A stretch of 64,000 bases of DNA from PFJX01 sp964466195 (GCA_964466195.1 CAYXMQ010000003.1:124001-188000), one strand, 5' to 3'; positions 23,892-33,242 are shown, counted from the stretch's first letter. Program-made: numbers and translations. The notes: a model not told the origin generated them from the sequence alone.

Positions 23892-25520
23892 TTAGCTGCG
23901 GAAACGCGATACCGAGCCATGCAGCAGATCGGCGAGCTGGCCCATTTCCTGGACGGTGCGGTCGGAATGCTCGATCGCGTGCTCGGTGCCGGCAGCCAGA
24001 TCGGCCAGACGCTCCACATTGCGTGAGATCTGGTTGCTGGCCAGCGATTGCTCCTTCATCGAGCGGGTGATTTCTTCGATGCGCTGGCGAGCATCGATCA
24101 CCGCGTCGTGCGCCTGCTCGACGATGTTCGAGACCTCGCTGCTGCGAGTCGCCCCGGCCGTCAGCGCGGCTTCACCCTGGTTGATCGCCGCTTCGACCTG
24201 TGTCGACTGGGTATTCAGTTCCGCCGTCACGCGGGCGATTTCGTTGGCGTATTGGGCGGTTTTTTCCGCCAGTTTGCGCACTTCGTCCGCCACGACGGCA
24301 AAGCCGCGCCCTTGTTCGCCGGCGCGCGCCGCCTCGATGGCGGCGTTCAGCGCCAGCAGGTTGATTTGTTCGGCGATGTCCTTCACATGTTGGGTGGCGC
24401 CGACGATGCTCTGCGTGCTGGTCAGGAACTTGCCGACCGAGTCGGCCATGCCCTTGACGGCGATTTGCACGCTGGACATGGCCTGGCCGAGATCCTTCAT
24501 GCGATCTAAGCCTTGATCGGAGTATTCCGCGCTGCGTGCAGAGACTTCGCGCACCTGTTCGGCGTTGTCCGCTACCGAGGCAATGCTGGCGGTCATCTGT
24601 TCCACGGCGGTGGCGGTCGAAGTCACGGCGCCGGTCTGATCCGCCGTCGAACTGCGCAGGCTGGATGAAGTCTGCGCCAATGTCTGCGACAGCTGGTGCA
24701 ACCGGTCGGCGTGATCCTTGATGCCTTTCACCATGCTCTGCATGCCTTCGACAAACTGGTTGAAAGCCGCTGAAATGCGGCAGAGCTCATTGTTGCCCTG
24801 AACCGGCAGACGTGCGGTCAGGTCGCCTTCACCGGCTGCCAGTGCTTCGATCGAGTGGCCCAGCAGGTTGAGCTGACGAATGATGTTCTGGACGATGGCC
24901 AAGGCGATGCTGAGGCCGACCAACACCGCAATAAAGGTCAGGGCCAGCGTGATCCACTGGGCATTTTCGGTGCTCTTCTGTACTGCCGCTTCACGCGCCG
25001 CGATGCGGTTTTTCTGATTCTTGATCAGCTCGAGCAGATGCTTCTTGATGTCGCGCCAGACCGGCGTTTCATCTTTGTTCAGACGGATTTTTGCTGTGTC
25101 GATGTTGCTTTGCTCGACCATTTCGCGGATCTCCCGCTGCAGGCCTTTCTGTGTTTCGCGCAATTGCACGATCTGCGCGAAGACTGACGCCTGCTCACTG
25201 TTGCCAAGCAGCAAAGGCTGGGTTTCGCCGAGCAGCTTGTCCATGGCCTCGCTGGCCTTGGCAAAATTCTCGTATGCCTTGGGGTTGGCCGGATCGAGGA
25301 TGATGTTGCGCAGCGCCTGGCCCATTTGCAGGCCGTCCGCGTACAACTCGGTGTAGTTGAGCAAGACGCGCTGCTCTTGTTCGATGAAGCTGGTGAATTC
25401 CGTCTTGGCCTGGTTCAAGGCCTGGTAAGACACGCCGGTGGCGATCAGGAACAGGGTGGTCATCGCAGCCAGCAAAATGATCAGTTGGCTGCGAATCTTC
25501 AGATTACGTAGATTCAGCAT
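23892..25520 (-). CDS. Methyl-accepting chemotaxis protein (4HB-HAMP-MCP signal)
   Basis: A 542-residue transducer. It has a first membrane helix (about 10-35), a periplasmic four-helix-bundle sensor with a DP/YxNF region, a second membrane helix (ITLALTFIAVLVGLSIALAI), a HAMP segment and a long cytoplasmic hairpin. The signalling tip includes EQINLLALNAAIEAARAGEQ and GRGFAVVADEVRKLAEKT. It will sense a periplasmic ligand and control CheA. No cheA or cheW gene is close. ATG 25520 (MLNLRNLKIRSQ) was chosen because AAAGG precedes it; the frame extends 27 codons further upstream. Confidence 0.93.
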   Translation of the reverse strand: MLNLRNLKIRSQLIILLAAMTTLFLIATGVSYQALNQAKTEFTSFIEQEQRVLLNYTELYADGLQMGQALRNIILDPANPKAYENFAKASEAMDKLLGETQPLLLGNSEQASVFAQIVQLRETQKGLQREIREMVEQSNIDTAKIRLNKDETPVWRDIKKHLLELIKNQKNRIAAREAAVQKSTENAQWITLALTFIAVLVGLSIALAIVQNIIRQLNLLGHSIEALAAGEGDLTARLPVQGNNELCRISAAFNQFVEGMQSMVKGIKDHADRLHQLSQTLAQTSSSLRSSTADQTGAVTSTATAVEQMTASIASVADNAEQVREVSARSAEYSDQGLDRMKDLGQAMSSVQIAVKGMADSVGKFLTSTQSIVGATQHVKDIAEQINLLALNAAIEAARAGEQGRGFAVVADEVRKLAEKTAQYANEIARVTAELNTQSTQVEAAINQGEAALTAGATRSSEVSNIVEQAHDAVIDARQRIEEITRSMKEQSLASNQISRNVERLADLAAGTEHAIEHSDRTVQEMGQLADLLHGSVSRFRS

Positions 25521-25741
25521 ATCGGGCCTTTCAAGGCAAACAGAGTCGAAATCGAACGGCGCACTGTGTTCCGAACGCAGCGACGCAATGACAAGCCGCA
25601 TTAACGGCCGGCTAAGGGAAAACTTTAGGCAAGCCTACGGTGTTTGGTATGTTTGCCAGTCTGGCGAACCCTGGCCATGTCGGCTGCAAATCAACCGCGC
25701 CGGGCTCCTCAGCCTCGGCGAGCCGAGTCCGGCTGCCGGAT

Positions 25742-26371
25742 TCAGGTCTTGTCGTCGTCGCTGCGCGGCAGCGTGAATACCGGCAGCGTGATATCCCAGA
25801 TGATCGCCGCCAGGCGCAGGCCGGCAATACTGCCCATGCCGATCAGGGCCGCGCTGGTGCGATCGAGCAGCATCTGCAGCGCCAGATAGACCATCACCCC
25901 GGCGATGGCCGCCGTCGCATAGATGCGGCCGCGCCGCAGGATGAGCGGAATCTCGGCGCACATCACGTCGCGCAACAAACCGCCGGCTGCGCCAGTCAGC
26001 GTACCCATGATCACGACGACGATGCCGCCGTAGCCGGCGTTCTCGGCAATCTGTGCGCCGCTGATCGAGAACAGCGCCAGGCCCAGCGCATCGGCGATCA
26101 AGATCTGCCGATCCGGCGGGTGCCGGTAGCGGACATACACCACCGTCAGCAGGGCGGCGGCGATGCAGACATAGAGATAGGTGGTGTCGGCGATCCAGAA
26201 CACCGGACTGCGGTCGAGCAACAGATCGCGCAACGTGCCGCCGCCGGTCGCGGTGACCGTGGCGATGACCACAACGCCGAGCAGATCGAGGCTGCGCCGG
26301 CCGGCCGCCAGCGCGCCGCTGACTGCGAACACGGCAACGCCGAGGAGTTCTATGGCATGCAGGACGGTCAT
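25742..26371 (-). CDS. TRIC-family channel protein (YadS/UPF0126 type)
   Basis: A 209-residue membrane protein with two tandem halves, each of three helices and each carrying the family's glycine-rich turn: ATGGGTLRDLLL in the first half and AAGGLLRDVMC in the second. Prokaryotic TRIC homologues form trimeric cation channels; some relatives were implicated in glycine transport. A 21-codon ORF ends 3 bp upstream and may be co-translated. No regulation is visible. Confidence 0.9.
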   Translation of the reverse strand: MTVLHAIELLGVAVFAVSGALAAGRRSLDLLGVVVIATVTATGGGTLRDLLLDRSPVFWIADTTYLYVCIAAALLTVVYVRYRHPPDRQILIADALGLALFSISGAQIAENAGYGGIVVVIMGTLTGAAGGLLRDVMCAEIPLILRRGRIYATAAIAGVMVYLALQMLLDRTSAALIGMGSIAGLRLAAIIWDITLPVFTLPRSDDDKT

Positions 26372-26374
26372 CGG

Positions 26375-26440
26375 CTAAATCCGTTCGATGCGGAACCCAC
26401 GGCTTTCGAGGTTTTCCAGGCGTTGTTCGATGGCGGGCAT
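26375..26440 (-). CDS. Candidate 21-residue coiled-coil micro-ORF
   Basis: The frame reads MPAIEQRLENLESRGFRIER plus one residue, amphipathic and SlyX-like, and stops 3 bp before the TRIC-family ATG. A GCAGGAC element lies ahead of its start codon. It could be a leader peptide or relic; nothing else supports it. Confidence 0.3.
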   Translation of the reverse strand: MPAIEQRLENLESRGFRIERI

Positions 26441-26650
26441 GGCGTGTCCTGCAAGGGTAGTCGGGCTGTCGGCAAAGAGCGCTGCGCTCCTGACGCGTTA
26501 TTACAACCCAGTCGGCCGCACGCGGCAGGTTATTCGCTGAGTTTTCAGTGCTGCGTCAAACGCCTCCCCGATTTTGCCGTTCCGGTTTGCTATCGCGATC
26601 GGCAGCGGGTTCGGACTGGAGCGAGGCGGGCGAGCCTGGCTGGTGCGTCT

Positions 26651-27388
26651 TTAGAACCGCTCATCCCCGCGCAGATAGCGCCATTGCCCGGGCGGCAGTT
26701 TCCCCATCGAAACGCCGCCGAGGCGGATGCGCTTCATGGCCAGCACCTGCAGGCCGACGGCTGTACACAGTTTTTCGACTTGTCCGATCTGCGCGCCTTT
26801 CAGCGCCACCCGCAACCGGTTTTCGCTTTGCCAGCTGACCTTGAGGCTGCCGGCCGTGCGGCCGTTGAAGGCGACGCCCTGCATGCGTTTGAGCGCGCCC
26901 GGGGTCTGGTTGGCGGCGAGATCGCCGGCAACTTCGACGACGATTTCGTGTTCCACGGTCGCGGCGTCTTCGGTCAGCTTGCGCACGATGCGCCAATCCT
27001 GGCTGAACACGACCAGACCGCTGGCCGCCGTATCCAGCGGCGCGCAGACGGTGAGTTGGGTGAAATGGATTTTCAGCGGCTGCATGCGGGCCGGGTCTTG
27101 CAGCCATCTATTGGCGGCATCGAGGTATTGCGCGGCGGATGCGGCATCCGCCGGCGGCAACGTGACAACGCCAGTCGGTTTGTGCAGCAACAGCGTGACG
27201 GCTTGGGTCTGCGCGGGATTCGCGCTGGGGTCGATTTCGATCTGCTGATCGCCGACGCGAAACTGCGGCTCTTCGATCACGCTGCCATCCACCCGCACCC
27301 AGCCGCCGGTAATGATCTGTTCGGCTTCACGCCGCGAGCAGGCGCGCAGTTCGGCGACGCGTTTGGCAAGGCGGATGGAATCGGTCAT
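26651..27388 (-). CDS. RsuA/RluB/RluF-family pseudouridine synthase
   Basis: A 245-residue enzyme. An N-terminal S4 RNA-binding domain (RLAKRVAELRACSRREAEQII) is followed by the catalytic domain. The usual active-site GRLDxxTxGL reads APLDTAASGLVVFSQD here, keeping the catalytic Asp. The C-terminal part has QIGQVEKLCTAVGLQVLAMKRIRLGG, typical of the RluE/RluF branch. It isomerises uridine in 23S rRNA or tRNA; the target site cannot be chosen between RluF and its relatives. ATG 27388 begins the S4 domain; the 30 codons upstream in frame are not conserved in character. Confidence 0.85.
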   Translation of the reverse strand: MTDSIRLAKRVAELRACSRREAEQIITGGWVRVDGSVIEEPQFRVGDQQIEIDPSANPAQTQAVTLLLHKPTGVVTLPPADAASAAQYLDAANRWLQDPARMQPLKIHFTQLTVCAPLDTAASGLVVFSQDWRIVRKLTEDAATVEHEIVVEVAGDLAANQTPGALKRMQGVAFNGRTAGSLKVSWQSENRLRVALKGAQIGQVEKLCTAVGLQVLAMKRIRLGGVSMGKLPPGQWRYLRGDERF

Positions 27389-27493
27389 GGCGGGCGGGGC
27401 AAGGGAGACGGGCCGCGAGTTTACAGCGGCGGAAACGACCGTCAGTTCGCTTGTGGGGGTGTTCGCACGGGGGTTCAACGGGTCCGGGCGGGC

Positions 27494-29470
27494 TTAAAAC
27501 TTGCCGCGCCAGTTCAGCATGGCCAAATTTTCGGCCGGCATGCTGGTATCGTTGCCCGGGTTCAAACGGCGCATCAGGCTGAACGAAAGCGTATCCAGCT
27601 TGCTCGGCGAGTAGCTGTAGCCGAGCGTGTAGTTCACTTCGGTCGCGTCGGATTTCAGCGCGATGTTGCGGCTGCTGTATACCAGTTCGCCCATGTCGTC
27701 GTAGGACGCCTGTTCCACGCCGATGACGCCGCCCACGGTCTTCAGCGGCAGCGACACCGACAACGTGGCGCGGTCGCCGCGCAGCAGCGCGTTGTTTCCC
27801 ACCAGGCCCAGCGAAGCGCCCAGTGAACGCACTCCCGAGAGGCGGGTGACCATGCCGCTGGTTCCGGAAGAAGTGGTGCTGCCGTAATGCGCACTGGCCA
27901 CCAGGCGCCAGTCGTCCGCCAGCGCTTCAGTGCCGGTCAGCGAGACAAAGGTGGTGCTGCCTGCGCCCAAACCGAGCGCGCCGGCGCTGACCGAGCCCAG
28001 GAAGGCGCCGCGCTCGCTGGCATGGCCGAGTTGCACCGACAAAACGCTCTCGCCGGTGCCACCCATGCCGGTCTCCCATTCCAGCATCAGGCCGCGGGTG
28101 GAGTGCGAACTGGATTCGCCGGAGCCGGCAAGCAGGCCCACTTTCAAACCATCCTGGATGCCGTCCAGGGCCAGCGATCCGAACAGGCTGCCGGCCGCGT
28201 CGGCCAGGAAGGGGTGCTGCAAGCCATGCCCGTAGTGGCGGGCGGCATCGAAGCCGAGCGTGATCCGGCCGGTCGAAAGTGGGTTGGACGGCTGCGAAAA
28301 TCGGGCCAGGCGATCCTGGAGGCTGGGGCCGGCGAGGGCGACGCTGCCGCTGAAATCGGCGTTGTAATCGCGGCCGTATTCATCCAGCACCGTCGTTTTG
28401 AACGCGCCTTCCTGCCCGGCCTTCTTGAGAGATGAATAGACCCCGCCGGAAGCCGCCAGCGCCGTCGTCGTGGTCGCCGTGCTGCCGCTGCTGCCGGGCA
28501 GGGAAACCGTGCCTGCAGGACGCAGCGCGGCATCCAGGTTCAACAGGCCGCGACCGTAAACCGCATCGACACCGAGCGCGCCCAGGTCGGTCGCCGACTT
28601 GAACAGGATGCCGGCAACCTGATTGGCGTTCAGTTTGGGCCAATACTGCATCAACAAGGCTGCCGCACCGGAGACGGCGGGCGTGGCCATCGACGTACCC
28701 GACATATAGGCGTACTGGCCGTTCTTGTAGGTGGAGGCGATGTTCTCGCCGGGCGCCACCAGATAGAAGTCCATGGCGTCGCCGGCGCGGTTGGAAAAAC
28801 TGGACATGGCGTTGTTTGCATTTACCGAACCGACTGCAATGATTTGGCCATTGGCCCAGGTTTCCTTGGCGTAGCGCGCGGGCCAATCCGGATTGGCGGC
28901 GCCGGTATTGCCGGCAGCCGCCACCAGCAGCGCGCCTTTGCCTACGGCCGACTGGAAATCGGCCACGGCCGCAGGCGCGCCATTCCAACTGAAACTCATG
29001 TTGAGAATGCGGGCCCCATTGCCGATGGCGTAGCTCATGCCCTGGCCGAGGATGGCCGTCGAGCCGCTGCCGTTGGCGCCCATCACCTTGACCGGTATCA
29101 GGGTTGCGCCGGGTGCAACCCCTTGGGTCATGCGGCCGTCCGCGGCGGCGGCGATGATGCCGGCGACATGGGTGCCGTGGCCTTGGGCGTCGGCGGCGGT
29201 GGGCTCGCTGTCGACGAAGGACTTGGCGGCCAGGATGCGGCCGTAGAACTCTCGGTGGGTGAGGTCGAGGCCGGTATCCAGCACGCCGACGCGCACGCCC
29301 GACCCGGTCAGTTTCAGCGTGTCGTAGGCGTAACCGGTTTTGATCTGGGCCAGCGGTACGCGCGAGTAGGAATCGACGGCGGCGAGCCTGATCTGATAAT
29401 CCTCAGCCTGCGCGGCAGCGGCGGCGAGGAGGCTGGAAAGCAAGGTGGGAAGTAGCGCGGGGTGCTTCAT
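27494..29470 (-). CDS. Subtilisin-type (S8) serine protease autotransporter
   Basis: A 658-residue secreted protease. A Sec signal peptide (residues 1-22) leads into the S8 catalytic domain with Asp65 (VLDTGLD), His98 (GHGTHVAG) and Ser260 (SGTSMATP). A Ser/Thr/Ala linker near residue 325 (SGSTATTTTALAASGG) and a C-terminal beta-barrel of about 270 residues follow, ending in a terminal aromatic residue (NWRGKF), as in type V autotransporters. The protease should be displayed or released at the cell surface. A c-di-GMP-I riboswitch aptamer lies in its 5' leader. The ribosome-binding region, AGGAGATCCTCC, is self-complementary and could fold onto itself, giving a possible switch point. Confidence 0.93.
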   Translation of the reverse strand: MKHPALLPTLLSSLLAAAAAQAEDYQIRLAAVDSYSRVPLAQIKTGYAYDTLKLTGSGVRVGVLDTGLDLTHREFYGRILAAKSFVDSEPTAADAQGHGTHVAGIIAAAADGRMTQGVAPGATLIPVKVMGANGSGSTAILGQGMSYAIGNGARILNMSFSWNGAPAAVADFQSAVGKGALLVAAAGNTGAANPDWPARYAKETWANGQIIAVGSVNANNAMSSFSNRAGDAMDFYLVAPGENIASTYKNGQYAYMSGTSMATPAVSGAAALLMQYWPKLNANQVAGILFKSATDLGALGVDAVYGRGLLNLDAALRPAGTVSLPGSSGSTATTTTALAASGGVYSSLKKAGQEGAFKTTVLDEYGRDYNADFSGSVALAGPSLQDRLARFSQPSNPLSTGRITLGFDAARHYGHGLQHPFLADAAGSLFGSLALDGIQDGLKVGLLAGSGESSSHSTRGLMLEWETGMGGTGESVLSVQLGHASERGAFLGSVSAGALGLGAGSTTFVSLTGTEALADDWRLVASAHYGSTTSSGTSGMVTRLSGVRSLGASLGLVGNNALLRGDRATLSVSLPLKTVGGVIGVEQASYDDMGELVYSSRNIALKSDATEVNYTLGYSYSPSKLDTLSFSLMRRLNPGNDTSMPAENLAMLNWRGKF

Positions 29471-29507
29471 GGGAGGATCTCCTGTTCGTTAAGACGGGAG
29501 CCAAAGC

Positions 29508-29613
29508 ACCCGCCGGTAGCCCGGCTGCCGTGAGGCGGTTCCAGTGGGTCAGGAACAGCCTGTTAGGCCCGTAGCTTTGCGTGCAATCGTCTTTCGACGA
29601 TGTTGCCCTTTTC
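29508..29613 (-). promoter_or_regulatory. Cyclic-di-GMP-I (GEMM-I) riboswitch aptamer
   Basis: Read on the minus strand it has the conserved GEMM-I parts in order: AAAAGGGCAAC, a GNRA-capped hairpin (ATCGTC-GAAA-GACGAT), the GCACGCAAAGCTACGGGCC core, a second stem capped by TTCC/GAAC sequences, and the closing GGCAGCCGGGCTACCG. The aptamer ends about 37 bases before the protease start codon, so it most likely controls that gene's translation or readthrough. Confidence 0.92.
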
Positions 29614-29768
29614 AGCGTGTCGACAAACCAAACTCAACGAGCAGTTCGATCAGTCGGCAAATTCTAAGCCCGATATGTCGCTAACACACCAGCAAAAATA
29701 ATGAACAGAGCGAATACGATGTTTTTCCGGATATTACGTTTCGCCCGTTACTTGGCACTACAGAGCCA

Positions 29769-30854
29769 TCAAGTCCTGGTCATCGCGACCGGGATCCGCT
29801 GTGCGCCGAACGCCCGGGTGTAATGGCCGAAGCGTCCGGCGATGGCTTGGCCGCAATGCGGGCAATGACCCGAGTCGTCGAGATGGTAGGCCGGGATTTC
29901 GTACCAGTCGCGCACCACCAACGCGGCTTTGCAATTGGGGCAGTAGGTGGTGCCGCCATCGCGGTCGTGGACGTTGCCGGTGTAGACGTAGTGCAGGCCG
30001 GCGGCGAGCGCGATAGTGCGGGCGCGCTGCAGGGTGGCGGGCGGAGTCGGGGGCAGGTTGTCGAGTTTCCAGTCGGGATGGAAGGCCGTGAAATGCAGCG
30101 GCACCTCCGGGCCGAGTTCGCGGCCGATCCAGTCCACCAGCGCGTGGATTTCCGCGTCGCTGTCGTTCAGCGTGGGAATCAGCAACGTGGTGATCTCGAA
30201 CCAGACCGAAGTTTCGCGCTTCAGGTAGATCAGCGTGTCGAGTATCGGCTGTAATTGGCCGGCACAATATTTGACATAAAAATCGTTCGTAAAACCTTTC
30301 AGGTCAATATTGGCCGCATCCATACCGGCGTAAAACTCGACCATCGCGGCGTGGTGCATGTAACCGGCGGTCACCGCGACGGTCTGAATGCCGAGCCGAT
30401 GGCAGGCCGCGGCGGTGTCGAGCGCATATTCGGCAAAGATCACCGGATCGTTGTAGGTGAAGGCCACGCTCGTGCAGTCCAGCCTTTTCGCTTCACGGGC
30501 GATCTTCTCGGGACTGGCGGTATCCATCAGCCGGTCCATGTCTTTCGACTTGGAAATATCCCAGTTCTGGCAGAACTTGCAGGCCAGATTGCAGCCGGCG
30601 GTGCCGAAAGAAAGCACCGAACTGCCGGGGAAGAAATGGTTGAGCGGCTTTTTTTCGATCGGATCGACGCAAAAGCCGGAACTGCGGCCATAGGTTGTGA
30701 GCACCATGTTGCCATCCTGCATCTTGCGTACGAAGCAGGCGCCGCGCTGGCCTTCATGCAGTTTGCAGTCGCGTGGACAGAGCTCGCACTGGATGCGGCC
30801 GTCGCCCAGCGCATGCCACCAGCGTGCGGGGTAGTTGCTTTCAGGCTGGTTCAT
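29769..30854 (-). CDS. amrS: AmmeMemoRadiSam system radical SAM enzyme
   Basis: A 361-residue radical SAM protein. An N-terminal cysteine cluster (CELCPRDC, then GACFVR) precedes the canonical CxxxCxxC (CNLACKFC) that binds the SAM-cleaving [4Fe-4S] cluster. The TIM-barrel follows with YNDPVIFAEYALD and IDLKGF. A C-terminal zinc-ribbon-like part has CPNC and CPHC pairs, a clear addition after the barrel. With MEMO1- and AMMECR1-like partners it forms a conserved three-gene set whose reaction is unknown. The start at 30854 follows AAGGAAG and lies inside the upstream AMMECR1 gene, a 14-bp overlap. Confidence 0.92.
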   Translation of the reverse strand: MNQPESNYPARWWHALGDGRIQCELCPRDCKLHEGQRGACFVRKMQDGNMVLTTYGRSSGFCVDPIEKKPLNHFFPGSSVLSFGTAGCNLACKFCQNWDISKSKDMDRLMDTASPEKIAREAKRLDCTSVAFTYNDPVIFAEYALDTAAACHRLGIQTVAVTAGYMHHAAMVEFYAGMDAANIDLKGFTNDFYVKYCAGQLQPILDTLIYLKRETSVWFEITTLLIPTLNDSDAEIHALVDWIGRELGPEVPLHFTAFHPDWKLDNLPPTPPATLQRARTIALAAGLHYVYTGNVHDRDGGTTYCPNCKAALVVRDWYEIPAYHLDDSGHCPHCGQAIAGRFGHYTRAFGAQRIPVAMTRT

Positions 30855-31407
30855 GTTCTTCCTTGAATTTTTCCACCTGGTAGCGTGACAAACGGACGTC
30901 ATCCGCCCAAAAGTCAGGCGCCAACCCGGCTTTGTGTTTGAGATGCGCCATGAACTGGCTAGGTTCAGGCAGCTGTTGCCAAACTTGCGGCAGGAAGGTG
31001 GCGTGATGCAGGCCGTGTTCGAGAATCACGCCGTCCAGGCCTGGGCGCAGTTGCGAAAGTGCGTCGGCTTCGTCGCTGAAGTGCATCGGCTCGGCGGGTG
31101 ACAGGATCGAAACCTCGACCTGCGTGCCGGCGAACTCGTCGCGGCTCAGCGGCAAAAAGCGCGGATCCTTGAACGCGGCGGCGCGAGCGTTGATCTGCAC
31201 GTCGTCGCGTAACGTGCGATGCGCTTCCAGGCTGCCGATGCAGCCGCGCAATTCGCCGCGCTGGGTCAGCGTGACGAATGTTGCGCCGGGTTCCTGTAAC
31301 CATTCCGGCCGTGGCAACTCGGCGGACACTTCTTCAAACTCACTGGCAATGGCGCTGCGCGCCAACGCAATCAGCAATCGGCCTTGTTCAAGGCTATGCG
31401 GGTTCAT
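30841..31407 (-). CDS. amrA: AmmeMemoRadiSam system protein A (AMMECR1 domain)
   Basis: A 188-residue AMMECR1-fold protein with the diagnostic core GELRGCIGSLEAHRTLRDDV and the downstream DPRFLPLSRDEF and HHATFLPQVWQQLPEP segments. The Cys in RGCIG is the invariant residue thought to be reactive. It overlaps the MEMO1 gene upstream by 14 bp and the radical SAM gene downstream by 14 bp. This near-symmetrical arrangement implies translational coupling and a stable complex. The biochemical role is not established. Confidence 0.92.
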   Translation of the reverse strand: MNPHSLEQGRLLIALARSAIASEFEEVSAELPRPEWLQEPGATFVTLTQRGELRGCIGSLEAHRTLRDDVQINARAAAFKDPRFLPLSRDEFAGTQVEVSILSPAEPMHFSDEADALSQLRPGLDGVILEHGLHHATFLPQVWQQLPEPSQFMAHLKHKAGLAPDFWADDVRLSRYQVEKFKEEHEPA

Positions 31408-32197
31408 GTTCAGGCTCCACCAAAGCGAACGCGCCGTAGCCGACGACCCGGTGGCGATCACCCGAGGTATCACCGGAGTTGCGCAGATCGAGCAGATGCG
31501 GCAGCAGACCGCGCCGCTGCGCGGCGAGCAGCAGTCCGTTGATCGGATAAGCGCCGCATGCCTGTTCGCCGATCAGATGGCTATCCAGCTTGAGGATGGC
31601 GTCGGCGGTGACTTCGTCGACGTTCTTGGCCTCGGCGTAAGGCAGGAAGTGTGACAGATCGGAACTGACCACGATCAAGGTTTCGTCGCCGCCCCAGAGC
31701 CGCTCCAGCACCTGGGCGACCGCTTCCGGCAGCGCGCCGCCGACCGCCAGCGGAACCAGCGTGAAGTCGGCCAGTACGCTCTGCAGGAAGGGGAGATGCA
31801 CTTCCAAGGAATGCTCTTCTGCATGCGCAGCGGGAAAGACGCTGACTTGCGGCAAGTCGGCGATTGCGGCGATGCCGGCTTGATCGAGCAGCACTCGGCC
31901 CAACGGCGTTTCAAACTCATCCACTCCGGGCAGGGCTAGACCCGGGACCCAGACCCGATGTACCGGCCCGAGCAGAACCACACGCCGGATAACCGCACGC
32001 AGCGGCTGCAACAGGGCATATGCAGAGGCGGCTATCGGGCCGGAATAGACATAACCGGCATGCGGTACGATCAACGCTTTCGGCCGCAGTTGCGCGGCCT
32101 TGGCGTTCGCGAAGCAGTCAGCAAGCATCTGGCGCAGGGCGTGCGGTTGCGCTGGATAGAAAGCGCCGGCAACGGCGGCAGGTCGGACATTCAACAT
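31394..32197 (-). CDS. amrB: AmmeMemoRadiSam system protein B (MEMO1 family)
   Basis: A 267-residue MEMO1-like protein, structurally related to class III non-haem iron dioxygenases. It shows the family's VRPAAVAGAFYPA start, PHAGYVYSG with a potential metal-binding His, LGPVHRV, the EEHSLEVHLPFLQ segment, and SSDLSHFLPY. It is the first gene of the amrB-amrA-amrS operon. The MLNVRP start (32197) was preferred over an ATG four codons upstream. The gene diverges from ispD across a 214-base gap. Confidence 0.92.
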   Translation of the reverse strand: MLNVRPAAVAGAFYPAQPHALRQMLADCFANAKAAQLRPKALIVPHAGYVYSGPIAASAYALLQPLRAVIRRVVLLGPVHRVWVPGLALPGVDEFETPLGRVLLDQAGIAAIADLPQVSVFPAAHAEEHSLEVHLPFLQSVLADFTLVPLAVGGALPEAVAQVLERLWGGDETLIVVSSDLSHFLPYAEAKNVDEVTADAILKLDSHLIGEQACGAYPINGLLLAAQRRGLLPHLLDLRNSGDTSGDRHRVVGYGAFALVEPEHEPA

Positions 32198-32411
32198 GGC
32201 GCGCTCCAAAGAAAAAACCGGGTCGTCAATTAGAATCTAGGGCACTTCCCTCTGCTTACAAGCCCCAAGTGAACCTGCAATGCTGATGCACACTGATTTC
32301 TTTGGCTGCGAAAGTCGTCTCCATTCAGGTGGGCACACGGCGCAAGTGCGCTGTCGTCCGCCGCATTCTTTTCTCGCGCCGGCCGCGGCCGATCGCCGGG
32401 TCTAGGGCGCC

Positions 32412-33098
32412 ATGGCGCGATATTTCGCTTTGCTTCCGGCCGCCGGCGTCGGCGCCCGCATGGGGGCGGCCCATCCCAAACAGTATCTGGACATCCACGC
32501 CCGGCCGATGATCTGGCATGCCATCCGGGCGTTTGAGCGGCACGCCGCGATTGCCCGGGTTTATGTGGTGCTTTCGCCGGACGATGACTGGTGGGACGGC
32601 TACGACTGGTCGGCTTTCGGCAAACTGGTCGTGTTGCGCTGCGGCGGCGCGACGCGCGCGGAAAGCGTGCTCAACGGCTTGCGCGCCTGTGCGGGCGAAG
32701 TCGATGCCGACGACTGGATGTTGGTGCACGACGCCGCGCGACCCTGCCTGTCGCAAGCGTTGTTGGACAAACTGCTGGCGCAATTGGATGCCGACCCGGT
32801 CGGCGGCCTGCTCGCCGCGCCGGTGGCGGATACCTTGAAACGGCAGAGCGCGGACGGCCGCGTTGCCGAGACCGTGCCGCGGGCCGGGCTTTGGGGCGCG
32901 CAAACACCGCAGATGTTTCGCCACGGGCGACTGCTGCAGGCCCTGGCGAAGGTGGGCAGTGAAGTCACCGACGAAGCCTCGGCCCTCGAAGCGCTGGGTT
33001 TGGCGCCGAAGCTGGTTGAAAGCGACCTGACCAATCTGAAGGTGACTTATCCGCGCGACCTGGATGTGGCGGCCTGGTTGCTGGGTCCGACGGCTTAA
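32412..33098 (+). CDS. ispD: 2-C-methyl-D-erythritol 4-phosphate cytidylyltransferase
   Basis: A 228-residue IspD of the MEP isoprenoid pathway, converting MEP and CTP to CDP-methylerythritol. Visible motifs: LLPAAGVGARMG with the CTP-binding loop, PKQYL, GGATRAESVLNGL, VHDAARPC, TPQMFR, and the C-terminal TDEAS and NLKVTYPRDL. ispF, which often follows ispD, is absent here. The gene starts after a long GC-rich leader with no evident promoter. Confidence 0.94.
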   Translation: MARYFALLPAAGVGARMGAAHPKQYLDIHARPMIWHAIRAFERHAAIARVYVVLSPDDDWWDGYDWSAFGKLVVLRCGGATRAESVLNGLRACAGEVDADDWMLVHDAARPCLSQALLDKLLAQLDADPVGGLLAAPVADTLKRQSADGRVAETVPRAGLWGAQTPQMFRHGRLLQALAKVGSEVTDEASALEALGLAPKLVESDLTNLKVTYPRDLDVAAWLLGPTA

Positions 33099-33185
33099 GC
33101 ACGGATTTTTGCTCCGGCGAGCTTGCGGCGGCTGATGCCGGCCACGCTCGGGTACAGGCTCCCTTGGCGCTGAAAGACGGGCCAA

Positions 33186-33222
33186 GAAAAAACGCCCGCC
33201 AGGTCGGAAACCCGGCGGGCGT
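33186..33222 (-). terminator. Intrinsic terminator of the phasin gene
   Basis: On the minus strand, a 9-bp perfect stem (ACGCCCGCC / GGCGGGCGT) with a 13-base loop is followed by six U, 20 bp after the phasin stop. Confidence 0.9.
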
Positions 33223-33242
33223 CTAAGGCGTGCGTTACGAAA

